The notes below the pieces were generated by a model. It was not told where the DNA came from. It did no database searches and worked only from the letters and a program-made list of their open reading frames with translations. The position numbers were made by a program, and so were the translations under genes. From Pseudobythopirellula maris (GTDB lineage: Bacteria; Planctomycetota; Planctomycetia; Pirellulales; Lacipirellulaceae): a stretch of DNA of 64,000 nt. The stretch lies in contig NZ_SJPQ01000002.1 in the NCBI RefSeq assembly GCF_007859945.1, positions 970,279-1,034,278 on the forward strand. Direction: 5' to 3'. Shown piece by piece: positions 42,868-52,666 of the stretch. The stretch's first letter is position 1. Each line of letters starts with the position of its first letter.

Positions 42868-44409
42868 ATGCGCCTCTCGCTCGGTCAGCAAATGCAGCTG
42901 GCGCAAAAGCAGGTGCTCGCGCCGCGGATGATCCAGTCGATGGAGATCCTCCAGCTGCCGATCTTGGCGCTGCAGGAACGCATCGAACAGGAGATGCAAG
43001 ACAACCCGTGCCTCGACCTGGTGGAGCCCGGCTCCGAGTCGGACGGCGACGGGGCGGACGGCGATTCGAACGACCGCGAGTCGGCCGACTCGGGCGACGA
43101 CAGCGAGCGCGAGCTGGTGGTGGACGAGAGCCACAGCGAGGACGACTTCGAGCGCCTCGTGAACATGGCCGAGAACCTGCCGGACGACTACGAGGAGCGT
43201 AGCCGCCCCTCGCGTGGTCAGATGGAGGCCGAGGCCGACCGCGCCCACGACCAACTGGCCAACATGGTCGCGCGTGCGGAGAGCCTGTCCGATTATCTGC
43301 ACCACCAGATCAGCTGGTTCGACCTGGAGGAAGAGCTCCGCAAGATGGTCGACCGGATCATCTTCAGCCTCGACACGAACGGCTACCTCAAGACGCCGCT
43401 CGAGGAATTGCTCCCCCCCTTGGCGCCGGAGCTCAACGGCTCGGCCGAGGAGGCGCGAGCCGCTCAGCTCGAGCTGGCCGAGCGCGCTCTGGTGGTGGTG
43501 CAGCACCTCGACCCGCGCGGTGTGGGCGCCCGCAGCCTGCGCGAGTGTTTGCTGCTGCAGCTGCAGCCCGGCATGCCGCTCGAGGAGGAGGTCCGTACGC
43601 TGATCACCGACCACCTGGCCGATCTGGAGGGAAACCGCCTGCCGCTGATCGCCAAGAAGACCGGCTACTCGATCGACACGATCAACGTGGCGCTCGAGGA
43701 GCTGCGGCATTTGAAGCCGAAGCCGGGCGCCGACTTCATCGACGCCGTCGTGCCGAGCGTCACGCCGGACGTGTTCGTCGAGAAGAACGACGACGGCAAG
43801 TACGAGGTGCGGCTCGAGGACGGCACGCTGCCGCCGCTCTACGTGAGCCCGTACTACCGCAAGATGCTGCAACGCGCCTCGGGCGCCGACACCGAGACCC
43901 GCGAGTACATCAAGCGCAAGGTCAACTCGGCCCAGTGGCTGATCGAGTCGATCGAGCAGCGTCGCAGCACGCTGACCCGCGTTTCGCAGGCGATCGTCGA
44001 CCACCAGACGCGGTTCCTGGACGACGGCCCCGACGCGATCGAGCCGCTGAAGATGCAGCAGATCGCCGACAAGGTGCACGTGCACGTCACGACCGTGAGC
44101 CGGGCGGTCGACGACAAGTGGATCCAGACGCCGCGAGGCATTTTCCCACTGAAGCGGTTCTTTGTCGGCGGCACGACGAGCGCCGACGGCGAGGAGGTGG
44201 CTTGGGACCGGGTGCGGATCAAGCTGCAAGAGATCGTCGACGCCGAGGACAAGTCGGCGCCGCTCTCGGACGACGCCTTGGTGAAGGCCCTGGCCGAAGA
44301 GGGGATCACCGTGGCCCGTCGCACCGTGACCAAGTACCGCAAAGCGATGGACATCCCCAGCAGCCGCCAGCGGCGCGACTGGACCGAGAAAGAAGCCCCG
44401 GCCGGCTGA
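42868..44409 (+). CDS. rpoN: RNA polymerase sigma-54 factor
   Basis: A 513-residue sigma-54. Region I at the N-terminus is glutamine/leucine-rich (MRLSLGQQMQLAQKQVLAPRM, QLPILALQERIEQEM). An acidic region II (about 50-115) is unusually long and rich in Asp/Glu/Ser. The core-binding and DNA-binding regions follow, with the helix-turn-helix (TTVSRAVDDKWIQTPRGIFPLKRFF) and the RpoN box ARRTVTKYRK near the C-terminus. The start at 42868 gives the canonical N-terminus, although the frame is open earlier. It directs transcription from -24/-12 promoters with AAA+ activators; no such promoter was found in the window by eye. Confidence 0.97.
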   Translation: MRLSLGQQMQLAQKQVLAPRMIQSMEILQLPILALQERIEQEMQDNPCLDLVEPGSESDGDGADGDSNDRESADSGDDSERELVVDESHSEDDFERLVNMAENLPDDYEERSRPSRGQMEAEADRAHDQLANMVARAESLSDYLHHQISWFDLEEELRKMVDRIIFSLDTNGYLKTPLEELLPPLAPELNGSAEEARAAQLELAERALVVVQHLDPRGVGARSLRECLLLQLQPGMPLEEEVRTLITDHLADLEGNRLPLIAKKTGYSIDTINVALEELRHLKPKPGADFIDAVVPSVTPDVFVEKNDDGKYEVRLEDGTLPPLYVSPYYRKMLQRASGADTETREYIKRKVNSAQWLIESIEQRRSTLTRVSQAIVDHQTRFLDDGPDAIEPLKMQQIADKVHVHVTTVSRAVDDKWIQTPRGIFPLKRFFVGGTTSADGEEVAWDRVRIKLQEIVDAEDKSAPLSDDALVKALAEEGITVARRTVTKYRKAMDIPSSRQRRDWTEKEAPAG

Positions 44410-44803
44410 GCGCGGCGTGATCGGGTCGCCATTGCGCCCCGGCCGCCGATGGCCTCGGGCCGCACGCGGCAAGACGCCCGCCAGAAATCCGCAAGATTCG
44501 GCGCTTTATTGCGGTTCTAAGGGTCGCGGGAGCGTGATAAAATCTGGGACGAAGGCGGAGCAAGCACGCCGTTTCGACCCCCGGGTCGCCACGGATTTTG
44601 CGAGCGCCGAGGGGCGCCACCTGTTTTTTAGGGCGTCCCTTCGTTTTAATTTCTTAGTGAAACGGTTCTCCTTGTGAGGGGAGCCCAGCCCCCGGAAGCG
44701 TCAACCGGCAACAGGCTTTAGCACATCAGCCCAACTGTCCGACCCCGCAGCCAACCGCTCCGGGCGCCACATTTCTAGCGGACGGTTCTCGAAAGTTCCC
44801 ACT
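44410..44803. other. Gap between rpoN and the first CBS gene
   Basis: There are 394 bases, less GC-rich around 44500-44670. No ORF, tRNA or clear promoter. A T-run (TTTTTTAGGG near 44623) follows a partially palindromic GGGGCGCCAC segment and may be a weak terminator of rpoN. Confidence 0.3.
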
Positions 44804-45280
44804 GTGGACTTCCAACTCAGCTTGCAGAGCGAAAAGGCTCGCTCCGCCCACCCCGATCAGCCGCTCGCGATTGACCCGGGCGCTTCCCTCGGCGAGGCCA
44901 TCTCGCTCTTGCGGGCGCAGAAGTCGAGCGCAGTGATGGTGTGCGAGGGCGATCAGCTTGTCGGCATCTTCACCGAACGCGACGCCCTGAGGCTGATGGC
45001 CGGCAAGGCCGACTTCTCGGCGCCGGTCAGCTCGGCGATGTCGCCCGAACCGGTGACGGTCGACGAGAACGCCACGCTTGCCGAGGCGATCCAACTGATG
45101 ACCGACGGCGGCTACCGTCACCTGCCGCTGATGTCGGGCGACGGCAAAGCGGGTTCGACGCCGATCGGCTCGGTCGACGTGCGGGGGATCGTCCACTACT
45201 TGGTGGAGCACTTCCCCAACACGATCTACAACCTGCCTCCCAGCGGGGCCGAGTCGAGCGCCGAACGGGAAGGCGCGTAG
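44804..45280 (+). CDS. CBS-domain pair protein
   Basis: A 158-residue protein made of two CBS domains (Bateman module): first about 20-75 (ISLLRAQKSSAVMVCEGDQLVGIFTERDALR), second about 78-140 (VDENATLAEAIQLMTDGGYRHLPLM). The GIFTERD and YRHLP patterns are those of adenine-nucleotide-binding CBS pairs. It starts with GTG at 44804 (protein MDFQLSLQSEKA). It precedes korA by 101 bases in the same direction. Its likely job is to sense AMP/ADP/ATP or SAM and modulate a partner; by position the partner is the 2-oxoacid oxidoreductase, but that is inferred. Confidence 0.85.
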   Translation: MDFQLSLQSEKARSAHPDQPLAIDPGASLGEAISLLRAQKSSAVMVCEGDQLVGIFTERDALRLMAGKADFSAPVSSAMSPEPVTVDENATLAEAIQLMTDGGYRHLPLMSGDGKAGSTPIGSVDVRGIVHYLVEHFPNTIYNLPPSGAESSAEREGA

Positions 45281-45381
45281 TCCTCCCGGCGACGACGATT
45301 TTTATGAGACACCCGTTTTAGAGACACCGGGTCATTCCGACCCCCGGCCAATTCCTCACCTAAGGCTTCAAGCAAACCAAG

Positions 45382-47232
45382 ATGGCTACTGTAGCGGAGA
45401 AGGGCGTCGAGCAACTCGACGCGGCGACTGTGCGTTTCTGTGGAGACTCGGGCGACGGCATGCAGCTGGCCGGCACGCAGTTCACGCAGACCTCGGCCCT
45501 GGCCGGCAACGACGTCGCCACGTTCCCCGACTTCCCGGCCGAGATCCGCGCACCGCGCGGAACCAAGGCGGGTGTTTCGGGATTCCAGATCCATTTCTCC
45601 AGCCACGAGATCTTCACCCCGGGCGACGCGGTCGACGCCCTGGTGGCGATGAACCCGGCCGCGCTGGCGACGAACCTCGTTGACCTGCGCCCGGGCGGCA
45701 TCCTGGTCTGCAACTCGAGCGCGTTCGACAAGAAGGGCCTCGAGCAAGCGGGCTACGAGACCAACCCGCTCGAAGACGGCAGCCTCGAGGGTCAGTACAA
45801 GCTGCACAGCGTCGACATGACCAAGGTCACCCGCGATGCGGTCGAGGGCCTCGGCCTGAGCGTCAAGGAAGCCGACCGCTGCCGCAACTTCTTCGCCATG
45901 GGCCTGGTGTTCTGGCTCTACGACCGGTCGCTCGACCCGACGCTGCGATTCATCGAAGACAAGTTCGCCAAGCGGCCCGATGTGGTGCAGGCCAACACGG
46001 CGGCGCTGAAGGCGGGTTTCAACTACGGCGAGACCGTCGAGGCGATCCACACCCAGTACCACGTGCCCAAGGCCAAGCTCGAGCCGGGCACCTACCGCAA
46101 CATCATGGGCAACACCGCCCTGGCTTGGGGCCTGATGGCGGCGGCCAAGGCTTCGGAGAAGCGGCTGTACCTGGGCGCCTACCCGATCACGCCGGCCAGC
46201 GACATCTTGCACGAGCTCTGCAAGCACAAGAACTACGACGTGATGACGTTCCAGGCCGAGGACGAGATCGCGGCGATGACCGCCACGATCGGCGCCGCGT
46301 TCGCCGGCGCGATGGCCGTCACGGCCAGCAGCGGTCCTGGCATCGCGCTGAAGGGCGAGGGCATGGGCCTGGCCGTGATCATGGAGCTGCCGATGATCGT
46401 CATCAACGTGCAGCGCGGCGGCCCCTCGACCGGCCTGCCGACCAAGACCGAGCAGTCCGACCTGCTGCAGGCCGTGTTCGGCCGCAACGGCGAGTGCCCG
46501 ATGCCCATCATCGCGGCGAGCAGCCCGGGCGACTGCTTCGACACGGCCCAGGAGGCGTGGCGTTTGGCCGTCAAGCACATGACGCCGGTCTTCCTGCTGA
46601 CCGACGGCTACATCGCCAACGGCTCGGAGCCTTGGCAGGTTCCCAAGTTCAGCGACCTGCCGAAGATCCCGATCACTCACCCCGGCCCGCTGAACGAGGG
46701 CGAGGAGTTCAACGCCTACCAGCGCGACGAGTGGCTCGCCCGCCCGTGGGCGCTGCCCGGCACGCCGACGCTGGAGCACCGCCTGGGCGGCCTCGAGAAG
46801 CAGGACGTCACGGGCAACGTGAGCTACGACCCGACGAACCACCAGCACATGATCGACACGCGGGCCCAGAAGGTCGCGATGATCGCCGAGGACATCCCCG
46901 AGCAGGCCGTCGACGGCGCGACCGAGGGCGACCTGCTCGTCCTCAGCTGGGGCGGCCCCTACGGCGCCTGCGCCACGGCGGTCCACACCGCTCAGAAGGC
47001 GGGCAAGTCGGTCTCGCACGCCCACCTCAGGTACATCAACCCGTTCCCGAAAAACCTGGGCGACCTGCTCGGGTCGTTCAAGCGGGTGCTGATCCCCGAG
47101 CTGAACTGCGGCCAGCTGAGCGTGCTGATCCGCGACCGCTACATGATCGACACCGTGGGCCTCAACAAGGTGCAGGGCAAGCCGTTCACCGTCGGTGAGA
47201 TCGTCGAAAAGATCAACGAGCTGGTCGCCTGA
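45382..47232 (+). CDS. korA: 2-oxoacid:ferredoxin oxidoreductase, fused gamma-alpha subunit
   Basis: A 616-residue subunit of a 2-oxoglutarate:ferredoxin-type oxidoreductase, which oxidises a 2-oxoacid with CoA and reduces ferredoxin. The N-terminal about 190 residues are the gamma domain ([29 protein letters not shown]), joined to the alpha (pyrimidine-binding) domain ([41 protein letters not shown]), with [22 protein letters not shown]. This gamma-alpha fusion is typical for KorA. It is followed by korB. 2-oxoglutarate is the likelier substrate from family resemblance; pyruvate cannot be excluded without a search. Confidence 0.9.
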   Translation: MATVAEKGVEQLDAATVRFCGDSGDGMQLAGTQFTQTSALAGNDVATFPDFPAEIRAPRGTKAGVSGFQIHFSSHEIFTPGDAVDALVAMNPAALATNLVDLRPGGILVCNSSAFDKKGLEQAGYETNPLEDGSLEGQYKLHSVDMTKVTRDAVEGLGLSVKEADRCRNFFAMGLVFWLYDRSLDPTLRFIEDKFAKRPDVVQANTAALKAGFNYGETVEAIHTQYHVPKAKLEPGTYRNIMGNTALAWGLMAAAKASEKRLYLGAYPITPASDILHELCKHKNYDVMTFQAEDEIAAMTATIGAAFAGAMAVTASSGPGIALKGEGMGLAVIMELPMIVINVQRGGPSTGLPTKTEQSDLLQAVFGRNGECPMPIIAASSPGDCFDTAQEAWRLAVKHMTPVFLLTDGYIANGSEPWQVPKFSDLPKIPITHPGPLNEGEEFNAYQRDEWLARPWALPGTPTLEHRLGGLEKQDVTGNVSYDPTNHQHMIDTRAQKVAMIAEDIPEQAVDGATEGDLLVLSWGGPYGACATAVHTAQKAGKSVSHAHLRYINPFPKNLGDLLGSFKRVLIPELNCGQLSVLIRDRYMIDTVGLNKVQGKPFTVGEIVEKINELVA

Positions 47233-47358
47233 CAGCGGCCAGAAGTGCGGGTTGCTGAACTCGGGATGCGGATCCCGTGCTTACAAGCCGCCCGAAGACG
47301 TATCATTTTCATCGCAAAGTAATCCGCATTCCGAATTCCGCACTGCGCACTCTCAATC

Positions 47359-48384
47359 ATGTCTGTCGAAACACCGCTCCCCGTTCTCAAGCCCGCCGAC
47401 TTCGCCAGCGACCAAGAGGTCCGCTGGTGCCCCGGTTGTGGCGACTACTCGATCCTCGCGCAGATGAAGAAGGTCATGCCGACCCTCGGCGTGCCGCGTG
47501 AGAAGGTGGTGTTCATCTCGGGCATCGGCTGCAGCAGCCGGTTCCCGTACTACATGAACACGTACGGCATGCACACGATCCACGGCCGTGCGCCGGCGGT
47601 CGCGACGGGCCTGAAGACCAGCCGCCCCGACCTGCAGGTGTGGGTCATCACGGGCGACGGCGACGGGCTGTCGATCGGCGGCAACCACCTGATGCACTGC
47701 ATCCGGCGGAACATGGACCTGAACATCGTGCTGTTCAACAACCGCATCTACGGCCTGACGAAGGGTCAGTACTCGCCCACCTCGCCGCTCGGCAAGCGGA
47801 CGAAGAGCACGCCGATGGGGGCGATCGACAACCCGCTGCACCCGCTGTCGATCGCCATCGGCTGCGAGGCGACCTTTGTCGCCCGCAGCATCGACACGAA
47901 CGTCAAGCACCTGGAGCAAACCCTCAAGCGTGCGGCCGGCCACAAGGGCACGGCCTTTGTTGAGGTCTACCAGAACTGCAACGTCTTTAACGACGGCGCC
48001 TGGAGCTACGCCAAGGACCGCGACACCAAGGCCGAAACCACGCTCGAGCTCGAGCACGGCAAGCCGCTGATCTTCGGCAAGGACCGCGACAAGGGCGTGC
48101 GGCTCAACGGCCTGGAGCCCGAGGTCGTGGAGCTCGGCAAGGGCATCACCGAAGACGACCTGCTGTTCCACGACGAGAAGTCGGCCGAGCCGAGCCTCGC
48201 CTACTTGCTCAGCCGCATGCGTCACGAGGACGGCTTCCCCGAGCCGATCGGCGTGTTCCGCAGCGTCGACAAGCCGCGTTACGACGAGCTGATCAACGAC
48301 CAGATCACGCAGGCCACGAGCGAGCGCGGACCGGGCGACCTCGACAAACTATTCAACGCCGGCGAGACCTGGACCGTAGAGTAA
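47359..48384 (+). CDS. korB: 2-oxoacid:ferredoxin oxidoreductase, beta subunit
   Basis: A 341-residue thiamine-pyrophosphate-binding beta subunit. Fe4S4 cysteines are seen at WCPGCGDY and GIGCSSRFPYY plus the later QNCNVFN. The TPP/Mg motif is GDGDGLSIGGNHLMHCIRRNMD then LFNNRIYG (GDG...NN pattern). It forms the catalytic heterodimer with the upstream fused alpha-gamma subunit (126 bases apart). It replaces the lipoate-dependent dehydrogenase step with a ferredoxin-linked reaction of the TCA cycle or reductive reactions. A CBS protein follows. Confidence 0.93.
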   Translation: MSVETPLPVLKPADFASDQEVRWCPGCGDYSILAQMKKVMPTLGVPREKVVFISGIGCSSRFPYYMNTYGMHTIHGRAPAVATGLKTSRPDLQVWVITGDGDGLSIGGNHLMHCIRRNMDLNIVLFNNRIYGLTKGQYSPTSPLGKRTKSTPMGAIDNPLHPLSIAIGCEATFVARSIDTNVKHLEQTLKRAAGHKGTAFVEVYQNCNVFNDGAWSYAKDRDTKAETTLELEHGKPLIFGKDRDKGVRLNGLEPEVVELGKGITEDDLLFHDEKSAEPSLAYLLSRMRHEDGFPEPIGVFRSVDKPRYDELINDQITQATSERGPGDLDKLFNAGETWTVE

Positions 48385-48479
48385 ATGAGTGTTCTCCCTC
48401 CCCCCGTCGGCGGAGGGCTTAAGATAGTTCCCTCTCCCCCTAAGGAGAGGGAGGCCGTGTCCCCAACCCGCTTGCCGCC

Positions 48480-49019
48480 ATGCTAGTTTGTCCGAACTGC
48501 GGAGCCGACGACCTCATCGAGGGCGACGACCAGTGCGACGTCTGCCAACAACCGCTCACGGACTTGTTCATTCGCGTGCCGGAGTGTTCGGTCGAGGCGT
48601 CGCTGCTGCGTGACCAGGTGGGCGAGTTGCCGGTCCACCCGCCCGTTTACGTGGAGCCCAGCACGACGGTCGGCGACGCCCTGCGGCTGATGGTCGACAA
48701 CGGCATCGGCTGCGTGCTGGTGGTGGCGCCCGACGGACGCGGCGGCGAGCGGCTCGCCGGCATCTTCAGCGAACGCGACGCCGTGGTGCGTTTCGGGGCC
48801 GAGGCCGCCGCGGCCCACGACAAGCCGATCAGCCGCTACATGACCGCCAACCCGGCGGTCGTATCGGCCTCGGACAAGATCGCCTTCGCGATCCAAAAGA
48901 TGGACGTCGGCGGCTACCGCCACCTGCCGGTGATGGAAGACGCCAAGCCGGTCAGCCTGATCTCGATCCGAGACATCTTGCGCTACCTCACAGAGCGTGC
49001 GGCCGCTGCGACCGGCTGA
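48480..49019 (+). CDS. Zinc-ribbon plus CBS-pair protein
   Basis: A 179-residue protein with an N-terminal zinc ribbon (VCPNCGADDL, CDVCQQPL: four cysteines in two CxxC pairs), followed by two CBS domains (PVYVEPSTTVGDALRLMVDNGIGCVLVV, GIFSERDAVVRF; YMTANPAVVSASDKIAFAIQ, GYRHLPVM). It is the second Bateman-module protein flanking korAB. The two have the same SERD/TERD and YRHLP motifs but this one adds the ribbon. It is probably a nucleotide-responsive regulator of the oxidoreductase or of a nearby target. It lies 95 bases after korB. Confidence 0.88.
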   Translation: MLVCPNCGADDLIEGDDQCDVCQQPLTDLFIRVPECSVEASLLRDQVGELPVHPPVYVEPSTTVGDALRLMVDNGIGCVLVVAPDGRGGERLAGIFSERDAVVRFGAEAAAAHDKPISRYMTANPAVVSASDKIAFAIQKMDVGGYRHLPVMEDAKPVSLISIRDILRYLTERAAAATG

Positions 49020-49501
49020 ACCGGCCCCCCCGCACGAGGGAACTCTCCCCAGATTGACTAGATCGCCCGGACGAAAATGCTTGCCCGGTCCGTGGGCCGT
49101 GACTAGTCTTGAGGTATAAGCCGTGCGGGCGTCCGCCCCGTGGCCCCTCCTGCACCCCGCGCACAACCGCCGCTAATGCCAAGCTTCGCCCGCGTTTAAG
49201 CCCCATTTTGTGTGGGGTTTCCCGATTTCGATCGGGGCGCTGCCGGCATTGGATTCGAGCCGAGGCGGTCGAGGGTTGAGCGTCGCTTTTCTTGCGACGC
49301 GAGTTTACTCCCCCCACCGAAATGTTCGTTCGAGCGTTCCGTCGCGCTCGGCGAATCCCCCCTCTGGGCGTTTCTCTCCGTCGGTCGCCGCGCGTCTCTC
49401 CCCGCGAGCGAAGCCGCAGCTGCATCTCGTCGCTCTTCGCGCCGTCTACCCGGCGCTCCCGCGTCTTCCAAAGTCCCCTCTGGTTACCCCTTAGACCCGC
49501 C
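49020..49501. other. Gap before the cyclophilin pair
   Basis: There are 482 bases. The last 210 bases of the frame of the first cyclophilin are open, but the sequence there is basic, low-complexity and has no signal peptide, so it is not included. A short palindromic segment (CCCGATTTCGATCGGGG around 49221) is present. No clear promoter was placed. Confidence 0.3.
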
Positions 49502-50251
49502 ATGTTCCACGCCTTCCCACTTCGATCGTCGCTCGTCGCCCTCGCGCTCACGGCGTGCCTCGGCGCGTCCGCCAGGGCGAACACCACGGTCCGTTTCGAA
49601 ACGACCATGGGCGACTTCGAGATCGGGCTGTTCGACACCGAGACGCCGATCACGGTCGACAACTTCCTCAACTACGTGGAGGACGGCGACTGGGTCGACT
49701 CGATCTTCCACCGCTCGGCCGAAGACTTTGTCGTGCAGGGGGGCGGGTTCTACGACGACCTTACTAGCGTTCCGACCGACGCCTCGATCCAGAACGAGTT
49801 CAGCGCCGCGCGCTCGAATCTCCGCGGCACGGTGGCGATGGCCAAGTTGGGAAGCAGTCCCGATTCGGCGACCTCGCAGTGGTTCGTGAATCTCGGCGAC
49901 AACTCGGCCAATCTCGACTTCCAGAACGGCGGCTTCACGGTGTTCGGCGTGATCCTCGGCGACGGCATGGACCTGTTCGATTCGATCAACGAACTCCCAC
50001 GTATCGACGCCACGAGCGAAGGGAGCGCCTTCGGCGAGCTGCCCGTGCTCAACGCTCTGGACGGGACCGACCCGGACAACCTGGTGGTGGTGACCAACGT
50101 CTCGGTGGTCACGGGCCCGACCATCGTTGAGTCTGTCTCGCCGCCGCCGCCCGCCTCGGGGGGCTCGACCCCAACCGTCCCCGAGCCCGCGACGGGGCTC
50201 TTGGCCCTCACGGCTGCGGCCTTCGCCGCCGCCCGCCACCGGCGCGGCTGA
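49502..50251 (+). CDS. Exported cyclophilin-type prolyl isomerase with PEP-CTERM anchor (first of pair)
   Basis: A 249-residue protein: signal peptide (about 1-25; LACLGASARA-type end), a cyclophilin domain (about 27-190) with the family layout (FETTMGDFEIGLFD, FLNYVEDGDWVDSIFHRS, VVQGGGFYDD, SQWFVNLGDN, GFTVFGVILGDG), a Pro/Ser linker and a C-terminal PEP-CTERM signal (TVPEPATGLLALTAAAFAAARHRRG). The residues FHR, VQGGGF and QWFVN correspond to the active-site stretches of cyclophilin A. It isomerises proline peptide bonds outside the cytoplasm. A near-identical paralogue follows 67 bases later. Confidence 0.9.
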   Translation: MFHAFPLRSSLVALALTACLGASARANTTVRFETTMGDFEIGLFDTETPITVDNFLNYVEDGDWVDSIFHRSAEDFVVQGGGFYDDLTSVPTDASIQNEFSAARSNLRGTVAMAKLGSSPDSATSQWFVNLGDNSANLDFQNGGFTVFGVILGDGMDLFDSINELPRIDATSEGSAFGELPVLNALDGTDPDNLVVVTNVSVVTGPTIVESVSPPPPASGGSTPTVPEPATGLLALTAAAFAAARHRRG

Positions 50252-50318
50252 CAACCGCCCTACGCAAGTAAACGCTCGATCCGCTCAGCCTTCCCACACC
50301 GCACCAAGACACACCACC

Positions 50319-50990
50319 ATGATCCACCGCACACTCCCCCAGACCCTTCTGGTGCTCGCCGTCGCGCTAACGACCTCGGCGGCGGACGCTACGGTCGTGA
50401 AGTTCCTCACGCCGCTCGGCCGTTTTGACGTCGAGCTGTACGACGACGAGGCTCCGCTCACCGTGGCGAATTTCCTTGAATACGTTGAGGACGGCGACTT
50501 CATCGACTCGATCATCCACCGCTCGGCGAAAACCGCCGACTCGGGCGTGAACGTGATCCAAGGCGGCGGGTTCTACGACGACTTTACTAGCGTTCCCACC
50601 AACGCGCCGGTCGTGAACGAGTTCGCCTCCGACCGTTCGAACGTCCGCGGCACGATCGCGATGGCTCGTTTGGGCGGACAGCCCGACAGCGCCACTTCGC
50701 AGTGGTTCGTCAACACCACCGACAACCTCGCGCTCGATGGGATCGACGGTGGTTTCACCGTGTTCGGGATCGTCCTGGACAACGGAATGGACGTGGTCGA
50801 CGCGATCGCCGATCTCGGCAGGGTGAACGCCGGCGGCGCCTTTGGCGCCCTGCCCGTGCTCGACGTCATGGATGGCACGGCCTCGGACAACCTCGTGACG
50901 GTTGACGTTTACGTGGTCCCCGAGCCGAGTGTGCTCGTGCTGTCGGGGCTGGCGCTGGTGGGCGTGGTCGCACGCCGCCGAGTGGCCTAG
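50319..50990 (+). CDS. Exported cyclophilin-type prolyl isomerase with PEP-CTERM anchor (second of pair)
   Basis: A 223-residue paralogue of the preceding gene. Signal peptide (about 1-24), cyclophilin domain (KFLTPLGRFDVELYD, DFIDSIIHRS, VIQGGGFYDD, SQWFVNTTDN, GFTVFGIVLDNG), short linker and PEP-CTERM signal (VVPEPSVLVLSGLALVGVVARRRVA). Start at the ATG at 50319. The two cyclophilins share most motif residues and the 'TSVPT(D/N)A' stretch, so they arose by tandem duplication; they differ in the length of the linker to the sorting signal. Presumed co-transcribed. Confidence 0.9.
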   Translation: MIHRTLPQTLLVLAVALTTSAADATVVKFLTPLGRFDVELYDDEAPLTVANFLEYVEDGDFIDSIIHRSAKTADSGVNVIQGGGFYDDFTSVPTNAPVVNEFASDRSNVRGTIAMARLGGQPDSATSQWFVNTTDNLALDGIDGGFTVFGIVLDNGMDVVDAIADLGRVNAGGAFGALPVLDVMDGTASDNLVTVDVYVVPEPSVLVLSGLALVGVVARRRVA

Positions 50991-51105
50991 CCCGAACCCC
51001 GGCGGTAAGCGACGATCTGTCGCGGCCCAACGGCCTTGCGACGAACGAAAGCTCGAGGGAGAATAGCGGCGTTGTTTGCCGTTCGCTCCCCCGTTCTCGG
51101 CGGTC

Positions 51106-51714
51106 ATGCTCACCGCTTTTCGACTTCTGATCGCCCGCCACCGCATCGCGCGACGGGCCGCCGCCGCGCTGATGGCGGCCGCGTACGTTGTGGCGGCCAC
51201 GGGCGTGTCGCTCTCTCTGCCGCAATCGCCGCCGTTCGGGCCCGCGAAATCGGCCGAACGCTTCCCCTGCGAATCGTGCGCCTGCGGCTGTGCGACGGCC
51301 GAGGCGTGCTGGACCCGCTGCTGCTGCCACACCCCGGCCGAGCGGCTCGCCTGGGCCGAGCGTGAGGGGGTCACGCCCCCCGCCAGGATCCTCGCCCAGC
51401 TCACGCGGTCGGTCGCCGAGTCGCTCGCCGCGACCAAGCCTAAGCCCGCCTGCTGTGCGAAGTCTTGCTGCTCACGCAAAACGGAGGCCGCCGCTCTCCC
51501 CGCGACCAAACGCTACAGCGCGTTCAGCGCCCTGGCGTGCCAGGGCCTCAGCCAGCACTGGCTGGCCGTGGCGCCGGCGCCGCCGCCCGCGGCGGTGGAA
51601 TTGCCGGTCGCTCCCGACACGCAACGCGTGTCGCTCTTTTCTCCCGCGGCCGAGGGGGCGCCCGCCAGCGCGCCGCCCGTGCCGCCGCCGCGTGGACGCA
51701 TCTCCCACGCCTGA
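51106..51714 (+). CDS. Exported cysteine-rich protein of unknown family
   Basis: A 202-residue protein with a signal peptide (about 5-36) and a Cys cluster right after it: FPCESCACGC, then ACWTRCCCHT near 67-76, a conserved-looking ERLAWAEREGVTPP stretch, and a second cluster PACCAKSCCSRK near 120. The C-terminal half is Pro/Ala-rich. I recall similar CxxC..CCC proteins of unknown name in planctomycetes, but I cannot name a family. The cysteine clusters suggest metal binding or disulfide-rich structure. It is upstream of the PEP-CTERM and prepilin genes in the same direction. Confidence 0.7.
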   Translation: MLTAFRLLIARHRIARRAAAALMAAAYVVAATGVSLSLPQSPPFGPAKSAERFPCESCACGCATAEACWTRCCCHTPAERLAWAEREGVTPPARILAQLTRSVAESLAATKPKPACCAKSCCSRKTEAAALPATKRYSAFSALACQGLSQHWLAVAPAPPPAAVELPVAPDTQRVSLFSPAAEGAPASAPPVPPPRGRISHA

Positions 51715-51848
51715 TCCCTACCGAGCGTTCTGACACGCGCACGGGCGGGGTCCATTCTCTCGAACGATTGCGCTTTTGCCGCGCCCACGCTTTGCTGCGC
51801 GGGCGACGTCGCGCGATCGCATTCTTAACTCACAAGGTTTTAGTCCCC

Positions 51849-52664
51849 ATGATGCGCACCGCATTGTTGTCGGTCGCCGCTGCGCTCAGCGCAGCCGCGG
51901 CCCACGCCCACGGCCCCCAGATCCAGATCACGAACGACGGCTCAACAATCGTCACCCGCGAGGTCCTCAACAACCACTACTCGCCGCTGACCGACCCGAA
52001 GTCGGCCTACGTGATGCCGCTCTTGCAGCGGCCGTTCCAAACGCCCGCAGACGCCACTTGGTACACCCGCGCCGAGGCGTCGGAATCGGTGCCCGGCGTG
52101 CCCGATTTTTACTCCGGTCCCGGCATCGCGTTCGGCGTCGGTCTCACGTTCGAGGTCGGCAGCCAAACGACACTGGCGTTCGACGGCGCGCTCCAGTTGT
52201 GGGACGGGTCGGCGTTCTCGCTGGCCGACGAGAATTGGCTCGAGGCCTTCCGGGGCGACCCGGCGACGCCGAGCGTGACCGCCAAGTCGGGCACTACCGA
52301 GTCGATCGCCTTCTCGCCCATTCCGTCGCTCGGCTCTGGGCATGGCGCGTACAACGAGCAGTCGCACGCCACGGTCCGCTACCGGCTCGGATCGACGACG
52401 CCGCTCGCCGAACCGGCCGACGGTGTTTACCTCGCCACGCTCACGGTCACCAACGCCGCGGCCGGCGGAGCGACGGTCTCTTCCGAGCCGTTCCGCTTTG
52501 TGATGAGCAAGAACGCCCCCGTCAGCGAGCTGCGCGCCGCCGTCTGGTCGCTCGGCCTGGCGCCCGGCGCCGTGCAGTGGGTCGCCGTACCGGAGCCGGC
52601 GAGCGGCGCCTTGGCCGCCGCTGCGCTGCTCGCGTTGGGCGGTCTGCGTAGGCGAAAGGCGTAG
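51849..52664 (+). CDS. PEP-CTERM exported protein
   Basis: A 271-residue exported protein with signal peptide (about 1-21, ending AAAHA) so that the mature protein would begin with His (HGPQIQI). It contains a beta-rich domain ([35 protein letters not shown]) and a C-terminal PEP-CTERM signal ([24 protein letters not shown]). It overlaps nothing; the next gene starts 2 bases after its stop, so the two are translationally linked. Tandem ATG codons at 51849 and 51852. It resembles the dockerin protein at 53535 in having signal peptide then HG. The function is unknown. Confidence 0.78.
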   Translation: MMRTALLSVAAALSAAAAHAHGPQIQITNDGSTIVTREVLNNHYSPLTDPKSAYVMPLLQRPFQTPADATWYTRAEASESVPGVPDFYSGPGIAFGVGLTFEVGSQTTLAFDGALQLWDGSAFSLADENWLEAFRGDPATPSVTAKSGTTESIAFSPIPSLGSGHGAYNEQSHATVRYRLGSTTPLAEPADGVYLATLTVTNAAAGGATVSSEPFRFVMSKNAPVSELRAAVWSLGLAPGAVQWVAVPEPASGALAAAALLALGGLRRRKA

Positions 52665-52666
52665 CC

